36,086 bases of DNA from Mesonia sp. (GTDB taxonomy: Bacteria > Bacteroidota > Bacteroidia > Flavobacteriales > Flavobacteriaceae). The notes below the pieces were generated by a model that did no database searches, was not told the DNA's origin, and saw nothing but the letters and a program-made list of their open reading frames with translations. Shown here piece by piece: positions 25,733-33,337 of the stretch. Position 1 is the stretch's first letter, and each line of letters starts with the position of its first letter. The translations under genes and the position numbers were made by a program. The stretch is from contig DTTX01000061.1 in NCBI GenBank assembly GCA_012964435.1, positions 1-36,086 on the forward strand. The letters run 5' to 3'.

Positions 25733-25762
25733 CTAACTAATGTAACTATTATTAGTTAGATG
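25730..25762. promoter_or_regulatory. Perfect inverted repeat covering a start codon
   Basis: CATCTAACTAAT (25730-25741) and ATTAGTTAGATG (25751-25762) are perfect 12-bp arms with a 9-base spacer. The left arm includes the start codon (CAT on the plus strand) of the minus-strand gene. Pairing extends weakly outward (ACAC at 25721 with GTGT near 25767). There is no T-run for a terminator. Confidence 0.6.
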
Positions 25763-25774
25763 AAGTGTGTAAGT

Positions 25775-25951
25775 TTAGTTAAACATGAATTTGATCTTTT
25801 GAAGAATTTGTAAAGCCTGATATTCTAAAAAATCACTTTCTGAAGGGTCTAATTGCTTAAAATCCCAAGCTTGAGAAATAAGCATTTGGTATTCTTTTAT
25901 AAGGCTGAGCCTCGTAAAAGAGTCATTAAGTTGGGGAAGACGTGAGGACAT
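25775..25951 (-). CDS. Small hypothetical protein
   Basis: This 58-residue frame begins MSSRLPQLNDSFTRLSLIKE and has a charged, helical character with no membrane span. The ATG at 25951 is preferred; the frame could start at 25981 but that would run through a palindrome. I do not recognise the family. It lies upstream of the membrane protein gene on the same strand and may share its transcript. Weak case: short, with no recognised motif, although its codon use looks like that of its neighbours. Confidence 0.5.
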   Translation of the reverse strand: MSSRLPQLNDSFTRLSLIKEYQMLISQAWDFKQLDPSESDFLEYQALQILQKIKFMFN

Positions 25952-25961
25952 TATTTTTGTT

Positions 25962-25984
25962 TTAATGTATTGAATATACATTAA
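25962..25984. promoter_or_regulatory. Operator-like palindrome ahead of the small gene
   Basis: TTAATGTAT (25962-25970) and ATACATTAA (25976-25984) are perfect 9-bp arms with a 5-base spacer, 11 bases upstream of the ATG at 25951. The position fits a repressor site over the promoter. Confidence 0.4.
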
Positions 25985-26060
25985 CTAAATGCATTAACCA
26001 ATTATTGTAGTTGAAAGTTATTTTTATTCCGATGAATGACCTAAAAGTGTCGATAAATGA

Positions 26061-26096
26061 AAAAATCGACTATTAAATTAATAATAGTCGATTTTT
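26061..26096. terminator. Two-way terminator downstream of lysS
   Basis: A perfect 15-bp stem (26061-26075 with 26082-26096) has a 6-base loop and outer A5/T5 tracts. It ends the lysS transcript on the minus strand. Its use on the plus strand is unclear, as no plus-strand gene lies before it. Confidence 0.88.
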
Positions 26097-26117
26097 ACTT
26101 GCTTTAAATTGAGATAT

Positions 26118-27809
26118 TTATAGAATTGCTACAAACAAACCATCATCTGTTTTCTCTACATTGGCTAATTTGTGCTTTCTTAATCCTTTAATGGCTTTAT
26201 CCCATTTTTTATTGCTCAAACCAGAAGCTGTTTTTAAAGCCTCCAATTCTTGCGGAGATTCTTTCTTTAATAATTCTAAGACTGCTTTTTCTTCTTCGGT
26301 TAGATCAACCTTTTTACGTTCCGGTTTCATTTGTGGGAAAAATAAAACTTCTTGAATCGATTGATTGTTGGTTAAGAACATAATTAAACGGTCCATCCCG
26401 ATCCCTAAACCAGAAGTTGGCGGCATACCATATTCTAGAGCTCTTAAGAAATCTTGATCGATAAACTCAGTCGCTTCATCGTCACCTTTTTCAGCTAATT
26501 TTAATTGTTCCTCGAAACGCTCTCGTTGGTCGATCGGGTCATTTAATTCTGAATACGCGTTGGCAATTTCTTTACCGCAAACCATAAGTTCAAAACGCTC
26601 GGTAAGTTCTGGGTTTTCACGGTGTTCTTTACAAAGCGGACTCATTTCTTTCGGGTAATCGGTAATGAAAGTAGGCTGAATAAAGTTACCTTCACACTTC
26701 TCCCCAAAAATTTCATCGATCAATTTACCTTTACCCATCGTCTCATCCACTTCGATATCCATTCCTAAAGCAGCTTCACGCAATTCATCTTCCGTTTTGC
26801 CGGTAATGTCGAAACCGGTAAATTGCTTAATGGCATCGGTCATGGTTACGCGTTTGTAAGGCGCTTTAAAGTCAACTTTATGTTCACCAAAAGTTGCTTC
26901 GGTAGTTCCGTTAACGGCGGTAGCACAATGTTCTAATAATTTTTCAGTAAAATCCATCATCCAATTGTAGTCTTTGTAGGCTACATAAATTTCCATTGCG
27001 GTAAATTCAGGATTGTGTGTTCTATCCATTCCTTCGTTTCTAAAGTTTTTAGAAAACTCATAAACGCCATCAAAACCACCAACGATCAATCTTTTTAAAT
27101 AAAGTTCGTTCGCAATTCTTAAATATAAAGGAATGTCTAACGCATTGTGATGCGTAACAAAAGGTCTTGCTGCTGCACCACCGGGAATTGATTGTAAAAT
27201 TGGCGTTTCAACTTCAAAATAACCTTTTTCGTTAAAGAAGTTTCGCATAGCAGCAAAAAGCTTGGTGCGTTTTACAAAAACGTCTTTCACTTTTGGGTTC
27301 ACCACTAAATCTGCGTAACGTTGGCGGTAACGCATTTCCGGATCGTTGAATTTATCAAACTCATTTCCTTCTTTATCTACTTTTGGTAGCGGTAAAGGTT
27401 TTAAAGCTTTACTTAATAAGGTGAAGTTTTTTACCATTACGGTTTTTTCACCTACTTGAGTTGTAAATAATTTTCCTTCGATCCCAATAAAATCCCCAAT
27501 ATCTAATAATTTCTTATAGACATCGTTGTAAAGCGTTTTGTCTTCGCCGGTACAAATTTCATCTCTGTTGAAGTAGACCTGTATGCGTCCGGTAGAATCC
27601 TGTAATTCTGCAAAAGAAGCTTTACCTTGTATTCTTCTAGACATTAGACGACCTGCGATCACCACCTGTTTACCTTCTTCAAAATCCTGTTTGACCTTAG
27701 TAGTCGTATGATTTACCGGATATAAATCTGCCGGATAAGGATTAATGCCTAGCTTTCTAAGAGAATCTAATTTTTCTCTACGTACAAGTTCTTGTTCAGA
27801 TAATTGCAT
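26118..27809 (-). CDS. lysS: Lysine--tRNA ligase (class II)
   Basis: This cytoplasmic enzyme charges tRNA-Lys. The N-terminal OB fold (GRLMSRRIQGKASFAELQD) binds the anticodon. The class II core follows with motif 1, motif 2 (FRNEGMDRTHNPEFTAMEIY) and motif 3 (GLGIGMDRLIMFL). The 563 residues exceed the E. coli enzyme (505) through a C-terminal extension of about 70 residues after FFPQMKPERKK, a charged, helical tail that I recall from Bacteroidetes enzymes. The ATG at 27809 (MQLSEQELVRREKLDSL) matches the family. The frame continues 50 codons upstream, but a -7 box at 27836-27843 and the absence of family similarity exclude those. Confidence 0.97.
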   Translation of the reverse strand: MQLSEQELVRREKLDSLRKLGINPYPADLYPVNHTTTKVKQDFEEGKQVVIAGRLMSRRIQGKASFAELQDSTGRIQVYFNRDEICTGEDKTLYNDVYKKLLDIGDFIGIEGKLFTTQVGEKTVMVKNFTLLSKALKPLPLPKVDKEGNEFDKFNDPEMRYRQRYADLVVNPKVKDVFVKRTKLFAAMRNFFNEKGYFEVETPILQSIPGGAAARPFVTHHNALDIPLYLRIANELYLKRLIVGGFDGVYEFSKNFRNEGMDRTHNPEFTAMEIYVAYKDYNWMMDFTEKLLEHCATAVNGTTEATFGEHKVDFKAPYKRVTMTDAIKQFTGFDITGKTEDELREAALGMDIEVDETMGKGKLIDEIFGEKCEGNFIQPTFITDYPKEMSPLCKEHRENPELTERFELMVCGKEIANAYSELNDPIDQRERFEEQLKLAEKGDDEATEFIDQDFLRALEYGMPPTSGLGIGMDRLIMFLTNNQSIQEVLFFPQMKPERKKVDLTEEEKAVLELLKKESPQELEALKTASGLSNKKWDKAIKGLRKHKLANVEKTDDGLFVAIL

Positions 27810-27835
27810 AATACAGTTTCTATTTTTTGAAGGGG

Positions 27836-27843
27836 CAAAGATA
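27836..27843 (-). promoter_or_regulatory. -7 box (TATCTTTG) of lysS
   Basis: Exact TAnnTTTG on the minus strand, 26 bases ahead of the lysS ATG. The predicted leader is about 20 bases. It supports the internal start over the longer frame. Confidence 0.6.
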
Positions 27844-27962
27844 ATTACTAAGAAGTTAGCAATCAAAAAAGGAGTAGAGCATTTTCTAAGAAGTTTTATT
27901 TGTGATTTAGGGTATTTTTTGAAGTTGGTTTGTTTTATAGTTGAATCAATAACTAACAAACA

Positions 27963-29123
27963 ATGAAAAAACTACTACTCTTAATTTTACTATTTCCAAT
28001 GGCGATATTTTCGCAAGTAGCTGCTAATGATGCAGAAATACAAGTTTGTGACGATGATAATGATGGCTATGCTTATTTCAATTTAAATGACTTAGAGGAT
28101 GATATTGCAGGGGGAAATCCAGATTTGCAACCTTCTTATTATCTTACCCTTCAAGATGCTCAAAATGGTGGGAGTAATACCATCCCGAACCCAGATATGT
28201 TTCAGAATACATCGGCATTTTACCAAATGATTTACGCTAGAGTTGTAGCTCAGAGTAATCAACAATTTACGGTTGTTGAAATCGACTTGTTTGTGCATTT
28301 AACTCCTCAAGTTACACCTTATGTTGGTATTGTACAATGTAGTGAAGATGCTTCTTTTTCAACTTTCGATTTAACGATTTCTGAACCAACTATTTTAGGA
28401 AGTCAAAATCCTGTTGATTTTGAGATTTTTTACTTTGAAACTCTAGCAGATGCAGAGGCTTTTGTTAACCAAATTGCAACTCCTCAAAGTTTTACAAATT
28501 ATATGAATCCGCAGAGAGTTTATGTTCGCGTAGAAAATGCAAACACCACTTGTTGGAATATTACTTCTTTTGATATCGCAGTAGTTGGTTGTGAAGATGA
28601 CGAAGACGGCGATTTAGTTGAAAATCAATACGAAGATGTTGATAACACAAGTAATGAAGGTCGTAATGCAAATTTTAATAGTCCCGACGGAAATTTAGCT
28701 AATGATGATACTGATGGTGACGGCATCCCTAATTATTTAGATAACGACGATGATGGCGATGGTATTTTAACTGCCGATGAAGATTATAATAATAATGGCG
28801 ATCCAACCGATGATGATACCAATAATAACGGTATTCCCGATTATTTAGAAGCTGAGGTTGCTTTAGCGGTCAACGATTTTGAGAGAGCTCATTTCTCCAT
28901 ATTTCCAAATCCGGTGAGTGATGCGGCGAACTTTCGTTTCGATAATGGTTTGCAAATAGAGCAAGCTAAAATTTATGCAATCGATGGTAGCTTAGTGAAA
29001 ACTTTTTCTGAAAAACAACTAAGCGCAAATTCAGTGAATGTTTCTGAGTTAATGAGTGGTGTGTATTTTATTCAATTAAAATCGGGTAAATCTACCATTG
29101 CTAAAAAACTTATTGTAAGATAA
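27963..29123 (+). CDS. T9SS-exported protein with thrombospondin type 3 repeats and C-terminal sorting domain
   Basis: A 386-residue exported protein. The signal peptide is MKKLLLLILLFPMAIFS with likely cleavage near Ser-Gln. A long N-terminal region (to about residue 205) has paired Cys and gliding-motility-like beta character. An acidic Ca-binding stretch of TSP type 3 repeats follows (DTDGDGIPNYLDNDDDGDG, DDDTNNNGIPDYLE). The last 80 residues are a type A C-terminal sorting domain (FSIFPNPVSDAAN ... GVYFIQLKSGKSTIAKKLIVR), which sends proteins through the type IX secretion system for surface attachment or release. No enzyme domain is seen, so it is probably a surface adhesin or structural protein. 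Confidence 0.87.
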   Translation: MKKLLLLILLFPMAIFSQVAANDAEIQVCDDDNDGYAYFNLNDLEDDIAGGNPDLQPSYYLTLQDAQNGGSNTIPNPDMFQNTSAFYQMIYARVVAQSNQQFTVVEIDLFVHLTPQVTPYVGIVQCSEDASFSTFDLTISEPTILGSQNPVDFEIFYFETLADAEAFVNQIATPQSFTNYMNPQRVYVRVENANTTCWNITSFDIAVVGCEDDEDGDLVENQYEDVDNTSNEGRNANFNSPDGNLANDDTDGDGIPNYLDNDDDGDGILTADEDYNNNGDPTDDDTNNNGIPDYLEAEVALAVNDFERAHFSIFPNPVSDAANFRFDNGLQIEQAKIYAIDGSLVKTFSEKQLSANSVNVSELMSGVYFIQLKSGKSTIAKKLIVR

Positions 29124-29145
29124 TTTTGAGTCTTACTCATAGAAC

Positions 29146-29176
29146 AACCTCCATACATTTCGTGTGGAGGTTTTTT
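29146..29176 (+). terminator. Rho-independent terminator of the T9SS cargo gene
   Basis: AACCTCCA (29146-29153) pairs with TGGAGGTT (29165-29172), extended inward by a few pairs including a G-T. A T-run follows to 29176. It lies 22 bases after the stop. Confidence 0.85.
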
Positions 29177-29199
29177 ATTTTTAGGTAATAAATTAATCG

Positions 29200-29207
29200 T
29201 AACTTTG
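29200..29207 (+). promoter_or_regulatory. -7 box (TAACTTTG) of the YqaE gene
   Basis: Exact TAnnTTTG ends 7 bases before the ATG at 29215. The predicted 5' leader is at most a few bases. It also serves lipB by overlap. Confidence 0.55.
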
Positions 29208-29214
29208 CCGGTAA

Positions 29215-29373
29215 ATGAGTATTTGGCGAGTAATTTTAGCGGTTATTTTTCCGCCGCTTTCAGTTTTAGATAAAGGTTGCGGTTCTATTTTGATCGTCAT
29301 TATCTTAACGCTTTTGGGTTGGGTACCCGGCGTGATCGCTGCACTTATTATTTTAAATAATCCAAATCGATGA
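29215..29373 (+). CDS. YqaE/Pmp3 family small membrane protein
   Basis: A 52-residue protein (MSIWRVILAVIFPPLSVL and onward) with two hydrophobic helices split by DKGCGS. It carries the Pmp3/YqaE pattern: FPPLSVL, a Gly-Cys-Gly turn, then LTLLGWVPGVIAALIIL. Yeast Pmp3 affects membrane potential under salt stress and plant relatives are stress-induced; bacterial roles are little known. It is preceded by a -7 box, and its TGA overlaps the lipB ATG (ATGA), so translation is probably coupled. Its tiny size makes it easy to miss. Confidence 0.85.
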   Translation: MSIWRVILAVIFPPLSVLDKGCGSILIVIILTLLGWVPGVIAALIILNNPNR

Positions 29374-30074
29374 ATAAGAAGGTCGCTGTACAAGAATTAG
29401 GGATAAAAGATTATAAGGATACCTGGGATTTTCAGGAAGAAATTTTCCAAGAGATCGTTCAGCAAAAAAGTAAAAATAGAAAAGAGCAAACGCAAGTGCC
29501 TACCCATAATTACTTTTTATATGTAGAACATCCGCACGTTTATACTTTAGGTAAAAGTGGAGATTTTTCTAATCTTTTAATTTCAGAAAAAGAACTGGCC
29601 GCTAAAAATGCAACTTTCTATAAAGTGAATCGAGGCGGAGATATTACCTACCACGGTCCCGGACAAATTGTAGGTTACCCTATTTTAGACCTCGATAATT
29701 TTTTTACAGACATTCATAAATACCTTCGTTTTTTAGAAGAAATGGTCATTCGAACCTTAGCAGAATATGGTTTAAAAGCAGAACGCAGCAAAGGCGAAAC
29801 AGGAGTTTGGTTAGATGTGGGGACACCATTTGCTCGTAAAATTTGTGCAATGGGCGTTCGTGCGAGTCGCTGGGTAACGATGCACGGTTTTGCATTAAAC
29901 GTAAATGCAGATCTAGGCTATTTCGATAATATGATCCCATGCGGAATCAAAGGCAAAGCCGTCACTTCTTTAAACGTTGAATTAGGTAAAGCTGAAGTTG
30001 ATATTGCTGAAGTAAAAGAAAAATTACTGAAACATTTTGCCGAACTTTTTGAGGCTGAAATGATTCGTGAATAA
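29370..30074 (+). CDS. lipB: Octanoyltransferase LipB
   Basis: LipB moves octanoate from ACP to the lipoyl domains, the first step of de novo lipoylation, used by pyruvate dehydrogenase E2 and glycine cleavage H-protein. Motifs are RGGDITYHGPGQIVGYP (residues 88-104), ARKICAMGVR (Lys157), WVTMHGFALNV and NMIPCGI (Cys191). The Lys-Cys spacing of 34 equals that in E. coli LipB (Lys135, Cys169). Length 234 is slightly long owing to an N-terminal extension rich in Lys/Gln. It overlaps the YqaE gene by 4 bases (ATGA). Its 3' end is 6 bases from the convergent lipoprotein gene. Confidence 0.95.
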   Translation: MNKKVAVQELGIKDYKDTWDFQEEIFQEIVQQKSKNRKEQTQVPTHNYFLYVEHPHVYTLGKSGDFSNLLISEKELAAKNATFYKVNRGGDITYHGPGQIVGYPILDLDNFFTDIHKYLRFLEEMVIRTLAEYGLKAERSKGETGVWLDVGTPFARKICAMGVRASRWVTMHGFALNVNADLGYFDNMIPCGIKGKAVTSLNVELGKAEVDIAEVKEKLLKHFAELFEAEMIRE

Positions 30075-30080
30075 TTCAGT

Positions 30081-32552
30081 TTAATTCATCTGGTAAAGTA
30101 ACACGCTGTTATCTTCCCCTTTTACGCAAAGCTCTAACTTTCCGCGATTGTCCATGTTGGCAATGCTTACTTCAGAATTACCATAAACCGGGAAACCTTC
30201 AATTAAATTTGCATTGGTATCGAACAAATAAACTTTACTGGTTTGCGTATCGGTAATCGCAATGTAATGCGTATTATTTGCTTCTATAAGTTGAGGTGAA
30301 GTATATAAACCGTAATCTAAATTTGCTTTCTTCCCGTTAATACTCAATTCATTTTCATTAAAAGTGACCATCGTTTCATTATTCGCCACGAAACTATGAT
30401 TTTCGGTAAGCTCTAGATCTTTTGTCGTAATTTGTCCGTTTTCGTTAATCTGGATCAATTCTCCATTCATATTTGTAGTGGTAAACAAGTTTTTGTATTG
30501 ATACCATTTATTAGTAGAGAAACTGAAATCTTTTTTCGCCGGAACTCGAATGTCACCGGTTCTACTTAAAATATGTAGCGTTCCGTTCATTTCGTTCACG
30601 AGAATATAATCTTTTCTGCCAATGCGAATATGTTTAGGCGGTTGTAAAAGTTCAGAATCGGTTTTTGAGAATTTAAATCCTTTTACTTTTCGACCTTCTT
30701 TATTAAACATCATCACTTCATTGCCTTGCGTGAGCACAAATCTGTATTTGCTATTGTTGTCGTAATCAAAAATAGAAAGCTCTTGCGTGATCGTGTTGTT
30801 GAATTTTAAAGGGAAAGGTTTTACCACATTTCCGCTTCGGTCTAAAATATAAACCTGGTTTTGCGTAGCGAACATGAGTTGCAAACGACCATTGTTGTAA
30901 ATATCGATTTGCTGAATGTCGCCTTCGATCCTGCTGTCGAGTTGTTTTTTCCAATGTAATTCTCCCGTGTTGTTATAAACGCGCAGCACATTCGCTTCGT
31001 CTTGTACGGCAATTTCCATCTGTTTGGTTCCCCAATTTTTAATGAATTGTGGTCGAGATGCAATCGCTTCAGGAAGTTTAATGCTATTTATTTGAGAAAT
31101 ATGCTGAGGAGAGTTATTGGTTTTCGCTTTTTGAAGTATCGCATTCACGTGAGCAAAATTATTGTCATAGATAAATTGGAGCGCACCCACTTTAAAATCA
31201 TTCAGCTTTAATTGTTGTACATCTTCCTTCAATTCTTCGTTAACTTTATAAGCCAAATGCTTTTTTAAATTCTCGTTAATCGAAACTAAAAGAATAGAAG
31301 ATTCGTCGCTTAGCGCATCTTGCGAATTTTTATAAGCATCGGCATTTCCTAAAACCGTTCTGTTTTGGTAATTGGCAATAATGTTTTCAATGGTTTTTAC
31401 ATTATCGGCAAAAATAAAATAGTGATCGAGTGCTGCGTAAAAGCTCAAATCATTTTGTTTGATAAGCGGTTGGTAAGCTTCAAAAATATTGTCTTGATCG
31501 GGAAAGTTATAAATACTTACGCCTCTAAATTCTGAATTCATATCTTGATAAGCCAATAATGCTTCCGCAGAAATCGTGGCATCGATCGAGTTTAAAATTA
31601 TAGCTTCTGTATTATCTGAAAAATAAACTTCACCAACTTCTTGAATCGAGTTGAAGAAATTTTCATTCTGAAGCGGAGCCAGTTCTTTGGCTTTATATTC
31701 AGTTAAATTCGATTTTAGTTTTTCAAAATTATCGTAGGTAAACGCAAAATAACCAATGGCAGAATTGGGTACGACTTCAGCCATTTCGTTAGTTTGGGGT
31801 TCAATGCCTTCAAACAGATTTAAAATGCGATTATCTTGAATAGTTGCTGAAGAAACTCCGTTTAAATGAATTTCATCTTCATCGATGTCGAGGTCAAGAA
31901 CCGTCCAATCTGAAAAATTTTGTAGAAACTTAGTATTTCCGTTAGGAAAAAGCAATGGGTAAACTTGATTAAATTCTTCTTGATGAATAAAAACCGAATG
32001 TTTCTCTGAAGCGGCGTGATAAATTTTTTCTAAAGTAGGATCTTGCGGTAATTGGTTGTCGTAAATCCTAATAATATTTTCTAACACCAATTTAGAAGAA
32101 CTATAGACATATATATTGTTAAGCTGCGTGCTAAAAGTTTCGCTGCCGGCTAAAGTGTATTTTCTAATTTCGTTATTGTCGTATTTAAAAGTTTCTACTT
32201 TTTTATCTTGAATAGAATCTAAGTTAATGTTGATCGCTTCTTCAGTAAGTAGTGTAATGGCAATCTCTTTTCTACCAATTTTATTAAAACAAAGTAAGCT
32301 CTCGTTAAACGATTCTATATGTTGAAGCGCTTTAAATTGCTGTTGAAAGCGCTCGTAAACCGGAGAATTTTCATTAGCCTTTAAAAATTCATTCTCTTTT
32401 AAAGATGCTGCTAGATCTTTTAGGTTATCACTTTTTAAAATAATAGAAGTGTTGGGCGGTATAAAACTAAATAATTCTGAAGGGGCTTTAGTCTCTTCTT
32501 GGCAAGCCGCAAAAAGTAAAAGTGTAAGACAACAAAAGAGAAACTTCTTCAT
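30081..32552 (-). CDS. Large lipoprotein with beta-propeller-like C-terminal half
   Basis: I do not recognise a named family. The 823-residue protein has a lipoprotein signal (MKKFLFCCLTLLLFAAC, Cys17). The N-terminal half (about residues 20-480) is a mixed alpha/beta region starting ELFSFIPPNTSIILKSDNLK, a pattern resembling DUF3352-type exported proteins. The C-terminal half (about 500-823) shows blade-like repeats (VLRVYNNTGELHW, QVYILDRSGNVVKPFPL, EVMMFNKEGRKVKGF, TLHILSRTGDIRVPA, KVYLFDTNANLIEGFPV), typical of WD40/PQQ-like propellers. Probably an inner- or outer-membrane anchored protein with a binding role. It lies downstream of rnhB but has its own -7 box. Confidence 0.7.
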   Translation of the reverse strand: MKKFLFCCLTLLLFAACQEETKAPSELFSFIPPNTSIILKSDNLKDLAASLKENEFLKANENSPVYERFQQQFKALQHIESFNESLLCFNKIGRKEIAITLLTEEAININLDSIQDKKVETFKYDNNEIRKYTLAGSETFSTQLNNIYVYSSSKLVLENIIRIYDNQLPQDPTLEKIYHAASEKHSVFIHQEEFNQVYPLLFPNGNTKFLQNFSDWTVLDLDIDEDEIHLNGVSSATIQDNRILNLFEGIEPQTNEMAEVVPNSAIGYFAFTYDNFEKLKSNLTEYKAKELAPLQNENFFNSIQEVGEVYFSDNTEAIILNSIDATISAEALLAYQDMNSEFRGVSIYNFPDQDNIFEAYQPLIKQNDLSFYAALDHYFIFADNVKTIENIIANYQNRTVLGNADAYKNSQDALSDESSILLVSINENLKKHLAYKVNEELKEDVQQLKLNDFKVGALQFIYDNNFAHVNAILQKAKTNNSPQHISQINSIKLPEAIASRPQFIKNWGTKQMEIAVQDEANVLRVYNNTGELHWKKQLDSRIEGDIQQIDIYNNGRLQLMFATQNQVYILDRSGNVVKPFPLKFNNTITQELSIFDYDNNSKYRFVLTQGNEVMMFNKEGRKVKGFKFSKTDSELLQPPKHIRIGRKDYILVNEMNGTLHILSRTGDIRVPAKKDFSFSTNKWYQYKNLFTTTNMNGELIQINENGQITTKDLELTENHSFVANNETMVTFNENELSINGKKANLDYGLYTSPQLIEANNTHYIAITDTQTSKVYLFDTNANLIEGFPVYGNSEVSIANMDNRGKLELCVKGEDNSVLLYQMN

Positions 32553-32610
32553 AAGATAAAAAATTCTAATATGATAAATGTAGCGGTATTGCTATAGTTT
32601 TACTGTTAAA

Positions 32611-32618
32611 CAAAATTA
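32611..32618 (-). promoter_or_regulatory. -7 box (TAATTTTG) of the propeller lipoprotein gene
   Basis: Exact TAnnTTTG on the minus strand, downstream of the rnhB stop and 58 bases ahead of the lipoprotein ATG. It predicts a leader of about 50 bases, so the lipoprotein gene need not depend on the rnhB promoter. No -33 TTG at the standard distance. Confidence 0.5.
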
Positions 32619-32634
32619 AAAATTATAAGCAAGA

Positions 32635-33237
32635 TCACTCTAATTGAAGGCTAAGCTGTTCTGGTAATAAACGAAAACTTTTTCGGTGATATTTTGTGAT
32701 TCCGTATTTTTTAATGGCTTCTCGATGTTGTTTGGTTGGGTAACCTTTGTTTTGTTTCCAATTATACATCGGGTATTCTTCGTGAATTTTTGCCATAAAC
32801 TCATCACGATAGGTTTTTGCTAGAATCGATGCTGCAGCAATATTTAGATATTTGCCGTCACCTTTAATCACACATTGATGCGGAATTTCTTGATAGGGCT
32901 TAAACTTATTTCCATCGACCGCAATATGTTTCGGTGAAATTGAAAGTTGCTCGATCGAACGGTGCATTCCTAAAATAGAAGCATTTAAAATATTGATCTC
33001 ATCAATTTCTTCCATCATTACGTGACTTACGCCATAGCAAAGCGCTTCTTCTTCAATAAGAATTCGTAAACTGTCGCGATTTTTTTCTGAAAGTTGCTTA
33101 GAATCATTCAACAATTTATTTTTAAAATCGTCTTTTAGAATGACGGCTGCGGCAGTTACCGGTCCGGCAAGGCAACCTCTTCCGGCTTCGTCGGTTCCGC
33201 ATTCAATTAAATCTTTATGATATTTAAGCTCTAGCAT
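32635..33237 (-). CDS. rnhB: Ribonuclease HII
   Basis: RNase HII removes single ribonucleotides and RNA primers from DNA in the cytoplasm. The motif [15 protein letters not shown] (Asp16, Glu17) is characteristic, with Asp108 in AVDGNKF and the late [12 protein letters not shown] as further active-site residues. Its 200 residues and C-terminal [13 protein letters not shown] are typical of the type 2 enzyme. The ATG at 33237 lies only 4 bases after a -7 box, so the message would be leaderless or nearly so. It is divergent from the putative porin gene. Confidence 0.95.
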   Translation of the reverse strand: MLELKYHKDLIECGTDEAGRGCLAGPVTAAAVILKDDFKNKLLNDSKQLSEKNRDSLRILIEEEALCYGVSHVMMEEIDEINILNASILGMHRSIEQLSISPKHIAVDGNKFKPYQEIPHQCVIKGDGKYLNIAAASILAKTYRDEFMAKIHEEYPMYNWKQNKGYPTKQHREAIKKYGITKYHRKSFRLLPEQLSLQLE

Positions 33238-33241
33238 ACCG

Positions 33242-33249
33242 CAAATTTA
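33242..33249 (-). promoter_or_regulatory. -7 box (TAAATTTG) right beside the rnhB start
   Basis: Read on the minus strand this exact TAnnTTTG ends 4 bases before the rnhB ATG. The expected transcription start would coincide with, or lie within a few bases of, the start codon. No -33 TTG at the standard distance. Confidence 0.5.
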
Positions 33250-33311
33250 CATAAATTGACACTTATTAAAACCCAAAGCAATTATTCGAAATTACATTCG
33301 TTAAAAAATTA

Positions 33312-33319
33312 TACTTTTG
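33312..33319 (+). promoter_or_regulatory. -7 box (TACTTTTG) of the putative porin gene
   Basis: Exact TAnnTTTG on the plus strand, 18 bases ahead of the ATG at 33338. The predicted leader is about 12 bases. It is divergent from the rnhB promoter 62 bases away. Confidence 0.6.
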
Positions 33320-33337
33320 CCGCAGTGAACAACGGAT

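Noticed and set aside
25775-25981. Longer start for the small gene at 25981
   Set aside because: The added residues MYIQYIKTKI would run through the palindrome at 25962-25984, and an ATG at 25951 gives a sensible start.
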